DNA of 36,681 nt from Streptomyces beihaiensis (GCF_026274175.1 NZ_JAPHNL010000287.1:1-36681), one strand, 5' to 3'; positions 23,615-32,372 are shown, counted from the first letter of the stretch. Made by a program: numbers and translations. The notes: a model not told the origin generated them from the sequence alone.

Positions 23615-25918
23615 ATGGCCACGCCCCGGCAGGACACCACGGCCACGCCCTGGCAGGACACCAGCCTGCCCGCCCACCGCCGCGCGGCGGACCTGCTCGC
23701 CCGGATGACCACCGAGGAGAAGACCGCGCAGCTCGTCGGCGTCTGGCTCGGCAGCGACACCGGTACCGCCGCCGACACCGCCGCCGACACGGGCGAAGGC
23801 GCCCCCGCGCCCGTGGCCGTCGCCCCCGGCCAGCACCGGTACACCGCACACAGCGCCGCCCTCGACGCCCTGCTGCCGCACGGCCTCGGCCACCTCACCC
23901 GCCCCTACGGCACGGTCCCCGTCGAACCCACCGAAGGCGCCGCCCGGCTCGCCGAACTCCAGCGCCGCATCCAGGCCGGCAACCGGTTCGGCCTGCCCGC
24001 CCTCGCCCACGAGGAGTGCCTGACCGGATTCACCGCCTGGCAGGCCACCGTCTTCCCGAGCCCTCTGGCCTGGGGCGCCACCTTCGACCCCGCCCTCATC
24101 ACGGAGATGGCGGAGTCGATCGGCGCGTCGATGCGGGCGGCCGGCGTCCACCAGGGCCTGGCCCCCGTCCTCGACGTCGTCCGCGACCCGCGCTGGGGCC
24201 GCACCGAGGAGGCCATCGGCGAGGACCCGTACCTGGTCGCCACCATCGGCACCGCGTACGTACGCGGCCTCGAAGCGGCCGGGATCGTCGCCACCCTCAA
24301 GCACTTCGCCGGATACTCGGCCTCGCGCGGCGCCCGCAACCACGCGCCCGCACCGCTCGGGCCGCGCGAACTCGCCGACGTGATCCTGCCGCCGTTCGAG
24401 ATGGCGCTGCGCGACGGCGGCGCCCGCTCCGTGATGCCCGCCTACAACGACATCGACGGCCTGCCCGCCCACGCCCACACCCACCTCCTCACTCAACTCC
24501 TGCGCGATACATGGCAGTTCACTGGAACCGTGGTCTCCGACTACTTCGGTGTCCCGTTCCTGGACTCCGCGCACAAGGTGGCCGACGGCGAACACGACGC
24601 GGCCCGGCTCGCCCTCGCCGCGGGAGTCGACGTCGAACTCCCCGCCGCCCGCTGCTTCACCACATCCGGGAGCCTCCCCGAGGACCTGCTCGACCGGGCC
24701 GTGCTGCGCGTGCTCACCCAGAAATGCGAACTGGGTCTGCTCGACCCCGACTGGGAACCCGTGCCCGGTGGCGGCGACAGCCCCGTCGACCTGAACCCGC
24801 CGCACATGCGGGACCTGGCCCGCAAGGTCGCCGAGGAGTCCGTGGTGCTGCTCGCCAACGACACGGGGATTCTCCCGCTGGCGGACGGCGACGGTCGGCG
24901 TATCGCCGTCGTCGGGCCCCTCGCCCACGAACAGGCCGCCATGCTCGGCTGCTACACCTTCCCCCGGCACGTCGGCGTCAACCACCCCGAACTGCCCGAC
25001 GGCATCGAGGTGGCGACGTTCGCCGAGGCGCTGCGCGCCGAGTTCCCCGGCACCGCCTTCACCGACGACCCGGCCGGCGCCGACATCTGCCTCGCCGTCG
25101 TCGGCGACCGCTCGGGCCTGTTCGGGCGGGGCTCCTCGGGCGAGGGCTGCGACGCGGAGGACCTGCGACTCCCGTACGGGCAAGGAGAGTTGCTCGACCG
25201 AACGCTCGACTCCGGTACCCCCACCGTCATCGTCGTGCTCAGCGGAAGGCCCTACGCCCTCGGCCGCTGGGCCGACCGGGCGGCCGCCTGCGTCCAGGCA
25301 TTCTTCCCCGGCCAGGAGGGTGGCGCCGCCGTCGCGGGCGTCCTGTCGGGGCGGGTCGGCCCCTCAGGACGCCTGCCGGTCGCCGTGCCGCGCCGCCCCG
25401 GCGGCCAGCCCGCCCCGTACCTGGTCCCGCCGCTCGGCCTGCGCGGCGAGCCCAGCACGGTGGATCCCACCCCGCTCCACCCGTTCGGCCACGGCCTGTC
25501 CTACACCACGTTCGACTGGAGCGAACCGCACTGCGACGCCCCCGAACTGGCCACGGACGGCGAGACCACGATCCGGCTCACCGTCCGCAACACCGGCGAC
25601 CGGCCCGGCACCGATGTCGTCCAGCTCTACCTCCACGACCCCGTCGGCACCGTCGCCCGCCCCGAGGCCAGGCTCGTCGGCTATGTACGAGTCCCGCTGG
25701 AGCCCGGCGCCTCGGCGCAGGTGCACGCCGTCCTTCCGGCGGACCTCGCCGCGTACACCGGCGCCGACGGCCGCCGCGTCGTCGAACCCGGCGCCCTCGA
25801 ACTGCGCGTCTGCGCCTCCAGCTCCGTCGTCCGCCACACCGTGCCGCTGACCCTGACCGGGCCGGTACGGGAGGTGGGTCACGGACGCCGGATGAGGTGC
25901 GAGACGCGCGTCAAGTAA
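23615..25918 (+). CDS. bxlA: GH3 beta-xylosidase, cytoplasmic (BxlA-like)
   Basis: 767 residues with no signal peptide; the ATG at 23615 has GAGGAG before it. It hydrolyses xylobiose and short xylo-oligosaccharides to xylose. The domain order is GH3 barrel (about 20-330), alpha/beta sandwich (about 350-580), then a fibronectin-III-like domain after HPFGHGLSYTTFDW. Motifs: LAPVLDVVRDPRWGRTEE, LKHFAGYS (Lys229-His230), and the nucleophile Asp309 in TVVSDYFG. The first sixteen residues are two copies of an ATPxQDT unit (see the repeat). It follows the importer by 53 bases, probably in the same operon. An alpha-arabinofuranosidase side activity is known in some GH3 members and cannot be excluded. 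Confidence 0.9.
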   Translation: MATPRQDTTATPWQDTSLPAHRRAADLLARMTTEEKTAQLVGVWLGSDTGTAADTAADTGEGAPAPVAVAPGQHRYTAHSAALDALLPHGLGHLTRPYGTVPVEPTEGAARLAELQRRIQAGNRFGLPALAHEECLTGFTAWQATVFPSPLAWGATFDPALITEMAESIGASMRAAGVHQGLAPVLDVVRDPRWGRTEEAIGEDPYLVATIGTAYVRGLEAAGIVATLKHFAGYSASRGARNHAPAPLGPRELADVILPPFEMALRDGGARSVMPAYNDIDGLPAHAHTHLLTQLLRDTWQFTGTVVSDYFGVPFLDSAHKVADGEHDAARLALAAGVDVELPAARCFTTSGSLPEDLLDRAVLRVLTQKCELGLLDPDWEPVPGGGDSPVDLNPPHMRDLARKVAEESVVLLANDTGILPLADGDGRRIAVVGPLAHEQAAMLGCYTFPRHVGVNHPELPDGIEVATFAEALRAEFPGTAFTDDPAGADICLAVVGDRSGLFGRGSSGEGCDAEDLRLPYGQGELLDRTLDSGTPTVIVVLSGRPYALGRWADRAAACVQAFFPGQEGGAAVAGVLSGRVGPSGRLPVAVPRRPGGQPAPYLVPPLGLRGEPSTVDPTPLHPFGHGLSYTTFDWSEPHCDAPELATDGETTIRLTVRNTGDRPGTDVVQLYLHDPVGTVARPEARLVGYVRVPLEPGASAQVHAVLPADLAAYTGADGRRVVEPGALELRVCASSSVVRHTVPLTLTGPVREVGHGRRMRCETRVK
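23618..23665 (+). repeat. 24-base direct repeat at the start of the GH3 gene
   Basis: Two tandem copies (23618-23641 and 23642-23665), differing at a few bases, give the N-terminal ATPRQDTT/ATPWQDTS duplication. Probably a recent slippage event in a tail outside the catalytic fold. Confidence 0.8.
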
Positions 25919-25956
25919 CACCGCACCTCCGGACAACCGACTCAAGGAGACGTACC

Positions 25957-27069
25957 ATGCGCACACCCCCCGCACGGCCGCGCCGCGGCGTCGGCGCCCG
26001 CAGGCCCAGAGCCGCCGCGCTGACCGCCGCGACGGCCCTGTTGCTCGGTGCCCTCGCCGCGGCCCCCGCCGCCCAGGCCGCCCAGGGCGGGCATCACGGG
26101 CCGGGCCACCACGGCCACAAGGCCGCCACGCTCAACGACCTCGCAGAACAGCACGGCCGCTACTTCGGCTCCGCCGTCGACAACCCCGAACTGTCCGACA
26201 CCGCCTACGCCGACCTCCTCGGCAGCGAGTTCGGCGCCACCACTCCCGGCAACGGCATGAAGTGGGACGCCACAGAACCCCAGCAGGGCGTCTTCGACTA
26301 CACCAAGGGCGACGAGATAGTCGCCTTCGCCGAGGCCCACCACCTCAAGGTCCGCGGCCACACCCTGCTCTGGCACAACCAGCTGCCCAACTGGCTCACC
26401 TCCCGCACCTGGACCGCCGACCAGCTGCGCGCGGTGCTCAAAAACCACATCCACAACGTGGTGACCCACTACCGGGGCAAGGTCTTCGCCTGGGACGTCG
26501 CCAACGAGATCATGAACGACGACGGCAGTTACCGGCAGAACATCTTCTACACCACCATCGGCCCCGGCTACATCGCCGACGCCCTGCGCTGGGCCCACGA
26601 GGCCGACCCGCACGTCAAGCTCTACCTCAACGACTACAACATCGACGGGATCGGCGCGAAGTCGAACGCCTACTACACGCTGATCCAGCGCCTCAAGGCG
26701 CAAGGCGTGCCGATCGACGGACTCGGCTTCCAAGGACACCTGGCGCTCCAGTACGGCTTCCCGGACGAGGTCCAGCAGAACCTGCAGCGCTTCGCCGATC
26801 TCGGCGTCGACGTCGCCTTCACCGAGCTCGACATCCGCATGACCCTCCCGTCGGACCCGACGAAGTTGGCGGAGCAGGCCGACTGGTACGGCCGGATCAC
26901 CCGCGCCTGCCTGGCCGTGCGGCGCTGCGTCGGCATCACGCTGTGGGGCTACTCGGACCGGCACTCCTGGATCCCGTCGGTCTTCCCGGGCGAGGGCGCG
27001 GCGCTGCCGTGGGACGAGTATCTGCAGCCCAAGCCCGCGTACTACGCGATCCGCGAAGCGCTCCAGTAG
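25957..27069 (+). CDS. secreted GH10 endo-beta-1,4-xylanase
   Basis: 370 residues. The Sec signal runs to about residue 41 (hydrophobic AALTAATALLLGALAAAPAAQA). A His-rich stretch GGHHGPGHHGHK follows, then a single GH10 barrel from about 57 to the end. The acid/base is Glu184 in WDVANEIMNDDG, where most family members have WDVVNE, and the nucleophile is Glu290 in VAFTELDIRM. The HTLLWHNQLPNWL motif (135-147) is standard. There is no carbohydrate-binding module, unlike many secreted Streptomyces xylanases, so it may act on soluble or partly degraded xylan. A CAAGGAG ribosome site precedes the ATG, 38 bases after the GH3 gene, so it may be read from the bxl-like operon. GH10 products are the natural substrates of the GH67 enzyme of this window. 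Confidence 0.93.
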   Translation: MRTPPARPRRGVGARRPRAAALTAATALLLGALAAAPAAQAAQGGHHGPGHHGHKAATLNDLAEQHGRYFGSAVDNPELSDTAYADLLGSEFGATTPGNGMKWDATEPQQGVFDYTKGDEIVAFAEAHHLKVRGHTLLWHNQLPNWLTSRTWTADQLRAVLKNHIHNVVTHYRGKVFAWDVANEIMNDDGSYRQNIFYTTIGPGYIADALRWAHEADPHVKLYLNDYNIDGIGAKSNAYYTLIQRLKAQGVPIDGLGFQGHLALQYGFPDEVQQNLQRFADLGVDVAFTELDIRMTLPSDPTKLAEQADWYGRITRACLAVRRCVGITLWGYSDRHSWIPSVFPGEGAALPWDEYLQPKPAYYAIREALQ

Positions 27070-27095
27070 ACGGCCCCGAGCCAGGCGCCCCCGGT

Positions 27096-27127
27096 GGCCC
27101 GGCCGGCGACCTTCTGCCGGCCGGGCC
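27096..27127. terminator. bidirectional terminator between the xylanase and GH43 genes
   Basis: A perfect 12-base stem GGCCCGGCCGGC/GCCGGCCGGGCC with an 8-base loop, 26 bases after the xylanase stop, in the gap between convergent genes. Confidence 0.8.
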
Positions 27128-27171
27128 GTCCCGGTGTGCTCGCGTGGGTGCCCCGCTCAAGCGCGGTGCGC

Positions 27172-27209
27172 CGTGGACGAGTTCGTCAGGGAGCTTGACG
27201 TGTTCCACG
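27172..27209 (-). terminator. hairpin spanning the stop codon of the GH43 gene
   Basis: Nested inverted repeats CGTGGA/TCCACG (outer) and CGTCA/TGACG (inner, 7-base loop). The GH43 stop (27186-27188) lies in the stem. It may aid termination or mRNA end protection; weak. Confidence 0.35.
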
Positions 27210-29426
27210 CAGTGGCGCCGGCCGCGCCCTGACCGACTCCAGCGTCGGCACGACGGGCTCGATCGAGCCGTCCGGTGCGAACCGCAGCCGGTCGATCGTC
27301 GTCTCGCGGTGCGTGCCGTCGCCGCCCGGCCTGCCAGGACCGTTCAGGGCGAACCGGTGGTAGGCGATGTACCAGTCGTCCGTGCCGGGGACCTGGACCA
27401 CCGAGTGGTGACCGGTGGCGAGGATGCCGTACTCGGGGCGCTTGGAAAGGATCGTGCCGCGCTCGGTCCACGGTCCGACCGGGGAGGGGCCCGTGGCGTA
27501 GGCGACGTGGTAGTCCACCGAGCGCGTGTCGTCCTCGGACCACATGAAGTAGTACGTGCCCTTGCGCTTGGCCACGAACGAGCCCTCGCGGAAACCCGGT
27601 TGGGTGATGTCCTTCACCTTCGAGGCGTCGAACGACACCATGTCGTCGTCGAGCGGCACCACGTACGCGTGGCCGTTGCCCCAGTACAGGTACTTTCTGC
27701 CGTCCGTGTCGGTGAAGACGGCCGGGTCGATCATCTGGCCGGAGAACTGGCCCTTGGCGATCAGCGGTGTGCCGAGCGCGTCCTTGAACGGGCCCGCCGG
27801 GTTGTCGGCGACCGCGACGCCGATCTGCTGCTCGGCGCAGAAGTACAGGTAGTACTTGCCGTTCTTCTCCGTCGCCGCCGGGGCCCAGGCGTTCTTGTCG
27901 GCCCAGCCGACGTCGGGGCCCAGATCGAGCGCGGTGCCGTGCGGCGTCCAGTGCGCGAGGTCCTTCGACGACCAGGCGGTGAACGTGGTGCCGCTCCAGC
28001 CGCGGAAGCCGTCCGTCGTCGGGTAGATCCAGTACCGGCCGTCCAGGTACTCGATGTCCGGGTCGGCGTTGAGGCCCGGCAGGACCGGGCTGCGCGTCGG
28101 CACCGCCTCCACCGTCCAGGTGCGTACGGTGCCGTCGGCGGACCTCACCCGGTACGTACGCGGCGTGCGGAAGTCGCGCGGGGTGCCCGAAGGCGGGCTG
28201 ATCCGGGCGCCGTCGGCCGACCACAGCTTCGGCGCGAGGTGGGACAGGTCGGCGCCCGGCCGCATCGGCAGCACGATCTCGGCGGCGGAGTCGGTGACCA
28301 CCGCGTAGTCCTTCTGGCCGGGCGCGGTGGCGTCCATGAGGGAGCTGCCGGTGGGCGCGTAGGCCCGCAGGAGCCGGTCGTACTGGGCCTGCGTCACCGG
28401 CATCACCGTGCCGTGCCGCGGGCTCGCGGGGAGCTGGTAGTCGCTCGACGGGGTCCACTCGCCCGAGTCGAGGTCGGTGGTCTCGAACGGGACGTATCCG
28501 CGCTCACCGTACTCGTCGATGAACAGGTACCACTTGTTCCCGGTGTTGGACTTGAAGACCGTCGGCCCCTCGCCGCGGTCCATCGCCCCCTTGCCGATGC
28601 AGTCGGCGACGAAGTCGTAGGAGTTGCTGGTCAGGTCCTCGGACTTCTCGGCCGTGATGAACTTCGAGCAGGGCGACGACGAGGACGGGTCCCGCTCGTC
28701 CTTCGTGTAGCGGTAGTAGGTGCCGTTGTTCCTGATGACGGTCGAGTCGATCACCGAGTACCCGGGGTCGTCCCACACCTTCGCCTCGCTGAATGTGCGG
28801 AAGTCCTTCGTCGTCGCGTACATCATCTTGTTGTACGTGCTGCCCGTGTGGTCCGGGTCGTCCGCCGCGTACAGCTTCGACGCCCAGAAGACGACGTACT
28901 CGCCGCGCTCGGAGTCCCAGTAGCCCTCAGGGGCCCAGGCGTTGCCCGCGTTGTCCGGCGCCACCTCCACCAGGCGCTGGTCGGTCCAGTGGACGAGGTC
29001 CGTGGAGTCCCAGATCATGATCGACCTGCTGCCGTGCCGCTGGACGTGGTCCCAGCTGCCGCTGCTGTTCCCGTACATGCGCAGATCGGTGGCGATCATG
29101 TAGAAGTGCTTGCCGTCCGGGGAGCGCATCACGAACGGGTCGCGCAGCCCCTTCTCGCCGATCGTGGAGGTCAGGACCGGCTTTCCGGCGTTCAACTCGC
29201 GCCAGTGCAGCGGGTCGTCGCCCCGGCTGAGGGCGTAGTGGATCTGCTCGCCGTCGGCCTTGTCCTCACCCGTGAAGTAGGCGAAGAGGTAACCGGCGTA
29301 CGGGGCGTGGCCGCCGGCGCGCGTTCGGGGGTGGGCCGAACCCGGGGCCGCGCCGAGGCCGAGAAGCGTCAGGGAGAGGAGAGCGGGCAGGAGTCTGCGT
29401 ACGGTGCGGCGGGTGCGGCGTCGCAT
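27186..29426 (-). CDS. secreted enzyme with two GH43 catalytic domains
   Basis: 746 residues with a basic Sec signal (MRRRTRRTVRRLLPALL, cleavage near 31). The first five-bladed GH43 propeller spans about 42-345, with Asp96 in GLRDPFVM, Asp227 in VIDSTV and Glu286 in RGEGPTVF. A small beta-rich linker, including RTYRVRSADGTVRTWTVEA (424-442), follows. The second propeller spans about 446-735, with Asp455 in NADPDIEY, Asp567 in QMIDPAVF and Glu614 in REGSFVAK. Both keep a full Asp/Asp/Glu set, so both may be active. GH43 includes arabinofuranosidases, arabinanases and beta-xylosidases; which apply here is open. It is secreted and lies next to a xylanase, so removal of arabinose side chains is a reasonable guess. 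It is read from the promoter at 29496-29524. Confidence 0.88.
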   Translation of the reverse strand: MRRRTRRTVRRLLPALLSLTLLGLGAAPGSAHPRTRAGGHAPYAGYLFAYFTGEDKADGEQIHYALSRGDDPLHWRELNAGKPVLTSTIGEKGLRDPFVMRSPDGKHFYMIATDLRMYGNSSGSWDHVQRHGSRSIMIWDSTDLVHWTDQRLVEVAPDNAGNAWAPEGYWDSERGEYVVFWASKLYAADDPDHTGSTYNKMMYATTKDFRTFSEAKVWDDPGYSVIDSTVIRNNGTYYRYTKDERDPSSSSPCSKFITAEKSEDLTSNSYDFVADCIGKGAMDRGEGPTVFKSNTGNKWYLFIDEYGERGYVPFETTDLDSGEWTPSSDYQLPASPRHGTVMPVTQAQYDRLLRAYAPTGSSLMDATAPGQKDYAVVTDSAAEIVLPMRPGADLSHLAPKLWSADGARISPPSGTPRDFRTPRTYRVRSADGTVRTWTVEAVPTRSPVLPGLNADPDIEYLDGRYWIYPTTDGFRGWSGTTFTAWSSKDLAHWTPHGTALDLGPDVGWADKNAWAPAATEKNGKYYLYFCAEQQIGVAVADNPAGPFKDALGTPLIAKGQFSGQMIDPAVFTDTDGRKYLYWGNGHAYVVPLDDDMVSFDASKVKDITQPGFREGSFVAKRKGTYYFMWSEDDTRSVDYHVAYATGPSPVGPWTERGTILSKRPEYGILATGHHSVVQVPGTDDWYIAYHRFALNGPGRPGGDGTHRETTIDRLRFAPDGSIEPVVPTLESVRARPAPLRGTRQAP

Positions 29427-29495
29427 GACACATCCTGTGGGAGTGGGTGCGGTGAGGATGGGTGGTTCTGAGCGAATATGCTGAACTGCCCTTGG

Positions 29496-29524
29496 AGTCT
29501 CACCAGTTGAGGGCAGAGTGTCAA
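29496..29524 (-). promoter_or_regulatory. promoter of the GH43 gene
   Basis: On the minus strand TTGACA (complement of 29519-29524), a 17-base spacer and GAGACT (complement of 29496-29501). The -10 box is weak but keeps the A and final T of the consensus. The remaining 5' region to 29426 shows no other element. Confidence 0.45.
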
Positions 29525-29526
29525 TC

Positions 29527-29543
29527 GTTGTGCGTTGTTGTGC
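29527..29543 (-). promoter_or_regulatory. two GCACAAC repeats just upstream of the GH43 promoter
   Basis: On the minus strand GCACAAC occurs at 29537-29543 and 29527-29533, 10 bases (one helical turn) apart, ending two bases before the -35 box. The placement suits an activator or a repressor that covers the -35 region. A palindrome CTCCCCGGGGAG at 29577-29588 marks the end of the neighbouring gene. Confidence 0.4.
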
Positions 29544-29596
29544 ACAGAAATCAACATGGCTGAACGCGCGGGCGTCCTCCCCGGGGAGCGGGCGCC

Positions 29597-31435
29597 CTAC
29601 CTGGACGCGTAGAGCTCCTCGATCTCCTTCGCGTACGTCCGGAGCACCGCGGACCGCCGCACCTTCAGGGACGGCGTCAGCAGACCCTGCTGCGTGGCGA
29701 ACTCACGCGGCAGCACGCGGAACGCCCGGATCGACTCCGCCCGCGAGACACGGGAGTTGGCCCGCGAGACGGCGCGCTGGATGTGCCCGCGCAGCTCGTC
29801 GTCGTCCCGTGCCGCCTCGGGCCCGGTCGTCGGACGGCCCTTGAGTATCTGCCAGCTGGCCAGCGCCTGGGGGTCGAGCGTGATCAGCGCGGCCACGTAC
29901 GGACGGTTGTCGCCCACCACGAGGCAGCCCGAGATCAACGGATGCGCGCGCAGCTCCTCCTCGAGGACCTGCGGCGAGACGCTCTTGCCGCCGCTGGTGA
30001 TGATGATGTCCTTCTTGCGGCCGGTGATGACGAGATAGCCGTCCGGGTCGAACCGCCCCAGGTCACCGGTGGCGAACCAGCCGTCCCGCACCGCCGCCGC
30101 GTTCGCCTGCGGATCGTCCAGGTACCCGGCGAACACCACGTCGCCGCGGACCTGGATCTCCCCGTCGTCGGCGATCCGCACGGCGTTGCCGGGCAGCGGC
30201 CGGCCCACGGTGCCGTGCCGCACCGCGCCCACCGGCTGCGCGGTGACCGCGGCGGTCGTCTCGGTCAGGCCGTACCCGTCGTACACGGTGATGCCGCAGC
30301 CCGCGAAGAAGAGCCCGAGGTCACGAGAGAGCGGGGAGCCGCCCGACACGGCGCTACGCATGCGCCCGCCGAACACCTCGCGCACCTTCGCGTAGACCAG
30401 CCGGTCGTACACGGCGTGCCGCAGCCGAAGGCGCGCGCCGGGTCCCGGCCCCTGACCGGCGGCGTGCCGCTGAGCCTGCGCCGCGTACCGCACCGCGGTC
30501 CGCGCGGCCCGCTCGAACAGGGCGCTGTGGCCGCCGCTCTGAGCGGCCGCGCGTGCGCTGCCGAGGATCCGCTCGAAGATGTACGGAACGGCGAACAGGA
30601 AGGTGGGCCGGAAGGCGGCCAGCGCCGGGAGCAGCGCGCCGGGGGAGAGGTCCGGCTGATGGGCGACGGTCACGCCGCCGCGCACGGCGCTGACCACGAC
30701 CATCAGGCCGTAGCAGTGGGCGAGCGGCAGGAACGCCAGGAGCGAGGGGCGCTCGCCCGGTGGTGCGAGCAGCTCGCCCCAGCCGGCCAGGAGGTTGTCC
30801 GTCTCGGCCGCCAGATTGTGATGGGTGATGACACAGCCCTTGGGGCGCCCGGTGGTGCCGGACGTGTAGCAGATCACGGCGGTGTCGTGCGGCCGCACCC
30901 CGGCGCGCAGCTGGTGGACGTGCACCTCCTCGACGGCCGCGCCCGCCTCGACGAGCGTGTCGATGCCGCCCGCGTCCAGCTGCCACAGCCGGGTCAGATC
31001 GGTCCGGGCCCCGTACGCGGCCGCCACCGTCATCGCGGTGTGGTCGTCCTCCACCACCACGCCCACGGCCCCGGTGCCGCGCAGGATCCACCGCACCTGC
31101 TCGGCCGACGACGTCGGATAGACCGGCACCACCACCGCGCCGACGGCCCACAGCGCGTACGCGACCAGGGTCCACTCGTAGCGGGTGCGGGACATCACGA
31201 CGACCCGGTGGCCGGGCCGGATCCCGTCGGCGAGGAACCCGCGCGCCACGGCCGCGACATCGGCGGCGAACCGGGCCGCGGTGACCGGCCGCCGTGCGGA
31301 TCCGGCCGCGCTCCCGGCCACCGCCTCCTCGAACTGCACCCGCCGCGGCTCCTCCAGCGCGGCCGTGAAGACGGAGTCGGCCAGACCGCCGGACGCCAAG
31401 GGACGCGCCAGGCGGGGCACTTCGAGTTCCCGCAT
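29597..31435 (-). CDS. long-chain acyl-CoA synthetase (AMP-forming, FadD15-like)
   Basis: 612 residues from the ATG at 31435, where the sequence begins MRELEVPRLARPL as in related synthetases. It activates a fatty acid to acyl-CoA through an acyl-adenylate. Motifs of the adenylate-forming family are YTSGTTGRPKGCVITH (P-loop-like), YGLTETTAAV, and GWFATGDLGRFDPDGYLVITGRKKDIIITSGGKSVSP in the hinge to the C-terminal domain, with the catalytic lysine region SLKVRRS near the end. It is soluble and has no obvious link to the sugar genes. The AGGAAG site lies unusually far from this ATG and touches a GTG at 31450 instead, so the start is not certain. Confidence 0.9.
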   Translation of the reverse strand: MRELEVPRLARPLASGGLADSVFTAALEEPRRVQFEEAVAGSAAGSARRPVTAARFAADVAAVARGFLADGIRPGHRVVVMSRTRYEWTLVAYALWAVGAVVVPVYPTSSAEQVRWILRGTGAVGVVVEDDHTAMTVAAAYGARTDLTRLWQLDAGGIDTLVEAGAAVEEVHVHQLRAGVRPHDTAVICYTSGTTGRPKGCVITHHNLAAETDNLLAGWGELLAPPGERPSLLAFLPLAHCYGLMVVVSAVRGGVTVAHQPDLSPGALLPALAAFRPTFLFAVPYIFERILGSARAAAQSGGHSALFERAARTAVRYAAQAQRHAAGQGPGPGARLRLRHAVYDRLVYAKVREVFGGRMRSAVSGGSPLSRDLGLFFAGCGITVYDGYGLTETTAAVTAQPVGAVRHGTVGRPLPGNAVRIADDGEIQVRGDVVFAGYLDDPQANAAAVRDGWFATGDLGRFDPDGYLVITGRKKDIIITSGGKSVSPQVLEEELRAHPLISGCLVVGDNRPYVAALITLDPQALASWQILKGRPTTGPEAARDDDELRGHIQRAVSRANSRVSRAESIRAFRVLPREFATQQGLLTPSLKVRRSAVLRTYAKEIEELYASR

Positions 31436-31455
31436 CGGTGTGATGGTCACTTCCT

Positions 31456-31484
31456 GTCGTACGTGGCAGTCACTGATAGGGCAA
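31456..31484 (-). promoter_or_regulatory. possible promoter of the acyl-CoA synthetase, near-leaderless
   Basis: On the minus strand TTGCCC (complement of 31479-31484), a 17-base spacer and TACGAC (complement of 31456-31461). The start would fall at about 31449, at an in-frame GTG (31450). Nothing else clear is seen in the divergent gap 31436-31569. Confidence 0.3.
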
Positions 31485-31569
31485 CGTACTCCCACGGGCC
31501 GTGATCGGCACGACGAACGCACAGGTCATCTCCGCCGGCCGTGTCCGCGGGACATGGCATTCTGGCCCG

Positions 31570-32301
31570 ATGAACGGTCCCGAGATCTTCGTCGAAGTAG
31601 CTCCCGAGCTCCGCCTGTTCGTCCCCGCGGGGCGCCGCGACCCGGCCGATGGTCTGGTCACCGACGGTTCGTCGAGCCTCGGCCATGTCGTGGAATCGCT
31701 CGGGATTCCGCTCACCGAGGTCGGTGCCCTCGTGGTGGACGGGCGCCAGGCCCCCGCGGCCCATGTGCCGGGCGCGGGCGAACGCGTCGAGGTCAGGCCC
31801 GTCGAGCGCCCCCAGCGGGTGCCGGGCGCCCCGTTGCGGTTCCTGCTCGATGTCCATCTCGGCACGCTCGCCCGGCGGCTGCGCCTGCTCGGCGTCGACG
31901 CGGCCTACGAGGCGAGCGACATCGGCGACCCGGCGCTCGCCGCCCGGTCCGCGGCCGAACGCCGTGTCCTGCTCAGCCGCGACCGCGGCCTGCTGCGGCG
32001 GCGTGAACTGTGGGCGGGCGCCTACGTCTACAGCGACCGGCCCGACGACCAACTGCGTGACGTCCTGGGGCGGTTCTCGCCGCGGTTGCGCCCGTGGACC
32101 CGCTGCACGGCATGCAACGGCCTGCTGGCCGACGCCGTCAAGGAGGACGTGGCGGACCGCCTCGAAGGCGGCACCCGTGCCACGTACGACGTCTTCGCGC
32201 AGTGCGCCGACTGCGGCCGCGTGTATTGGCGCGGCGCGCACCACGACCGTCTGGAGACCATGGTGGCGGCGGCGGTCGAGGAGTTCGGCGACCGCGCCTG
32301 A
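31570..32301 (+). CDS. Mut7-C family protein (ubiquitin-like plus PIN-like RNase domain)
   Basis: 243 residues from ATG 31570, preceded by no strong ribosome site. An upstream in-frame ATG at 31501 would add 23 residues and cannot be ruled out. The N-terminal ~85 residues fit the small ubiquitin-like Mut7-C domain. Residues about 88-235 fit the Mut7-C RNase domain: FLLDVHLGTLARRLRLLGVDAAY, VLLSRDRGLLRR, and a zinc ribbon with CTAC and CADC pairs ending in RVYWRGAHHDRL. Related bacterial proteins are uncharacterised; RNA cleavage is suggested by fold only. It is divergent from the acyl-CoA synthetase and 71 bases ahead of the cytochrome b gene. Confidence 0.85.
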   Translation: MNGPEIFVEVAPELRLFVPAGRRDPADGLVTDGSSSLGHVVESLGIPLTEVGALVVDGRQAPAAHVPGAGERVEVRPVERPQRVPGAPLRFLLDVHLGTLARRLRLLGVDAAYEASDIGDPALAARSAAERRVLLSRDRGLLRRRELWAGAYVYSDRPDDQLRDVLGRFSPRLRPWTRCTACNGLLADAVKEDVADRLEGGTRATYDVFAQCADCGRVYWRGAHHDRLETMVAAAVEEFGDRA

Positions 32302-32372
32302 CGCCCTCTGTCCCCGGGGCCGGGCGGAGCCCTAACCTGACAGGGCCTCACCGGCCTTCGAGGGGGAGTCGC

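Noticed and set aside
26936-27208. A 90-codon minus-strand frame starting MEHVKLPDELVHG in the gap between GH10 and GH43
   Set aside because: It overlaps two genes and a strong terminator hairpin, has no ribosome site and resembles no family I know.
26262-29471. A 1069-codon open frame on the plus strand through the xylanase and GH43 genes
   Set aside because: It is out of frame with GH10 and antisense to GH43, and shows no domain. The real genes on each strand have complete active-site residues.
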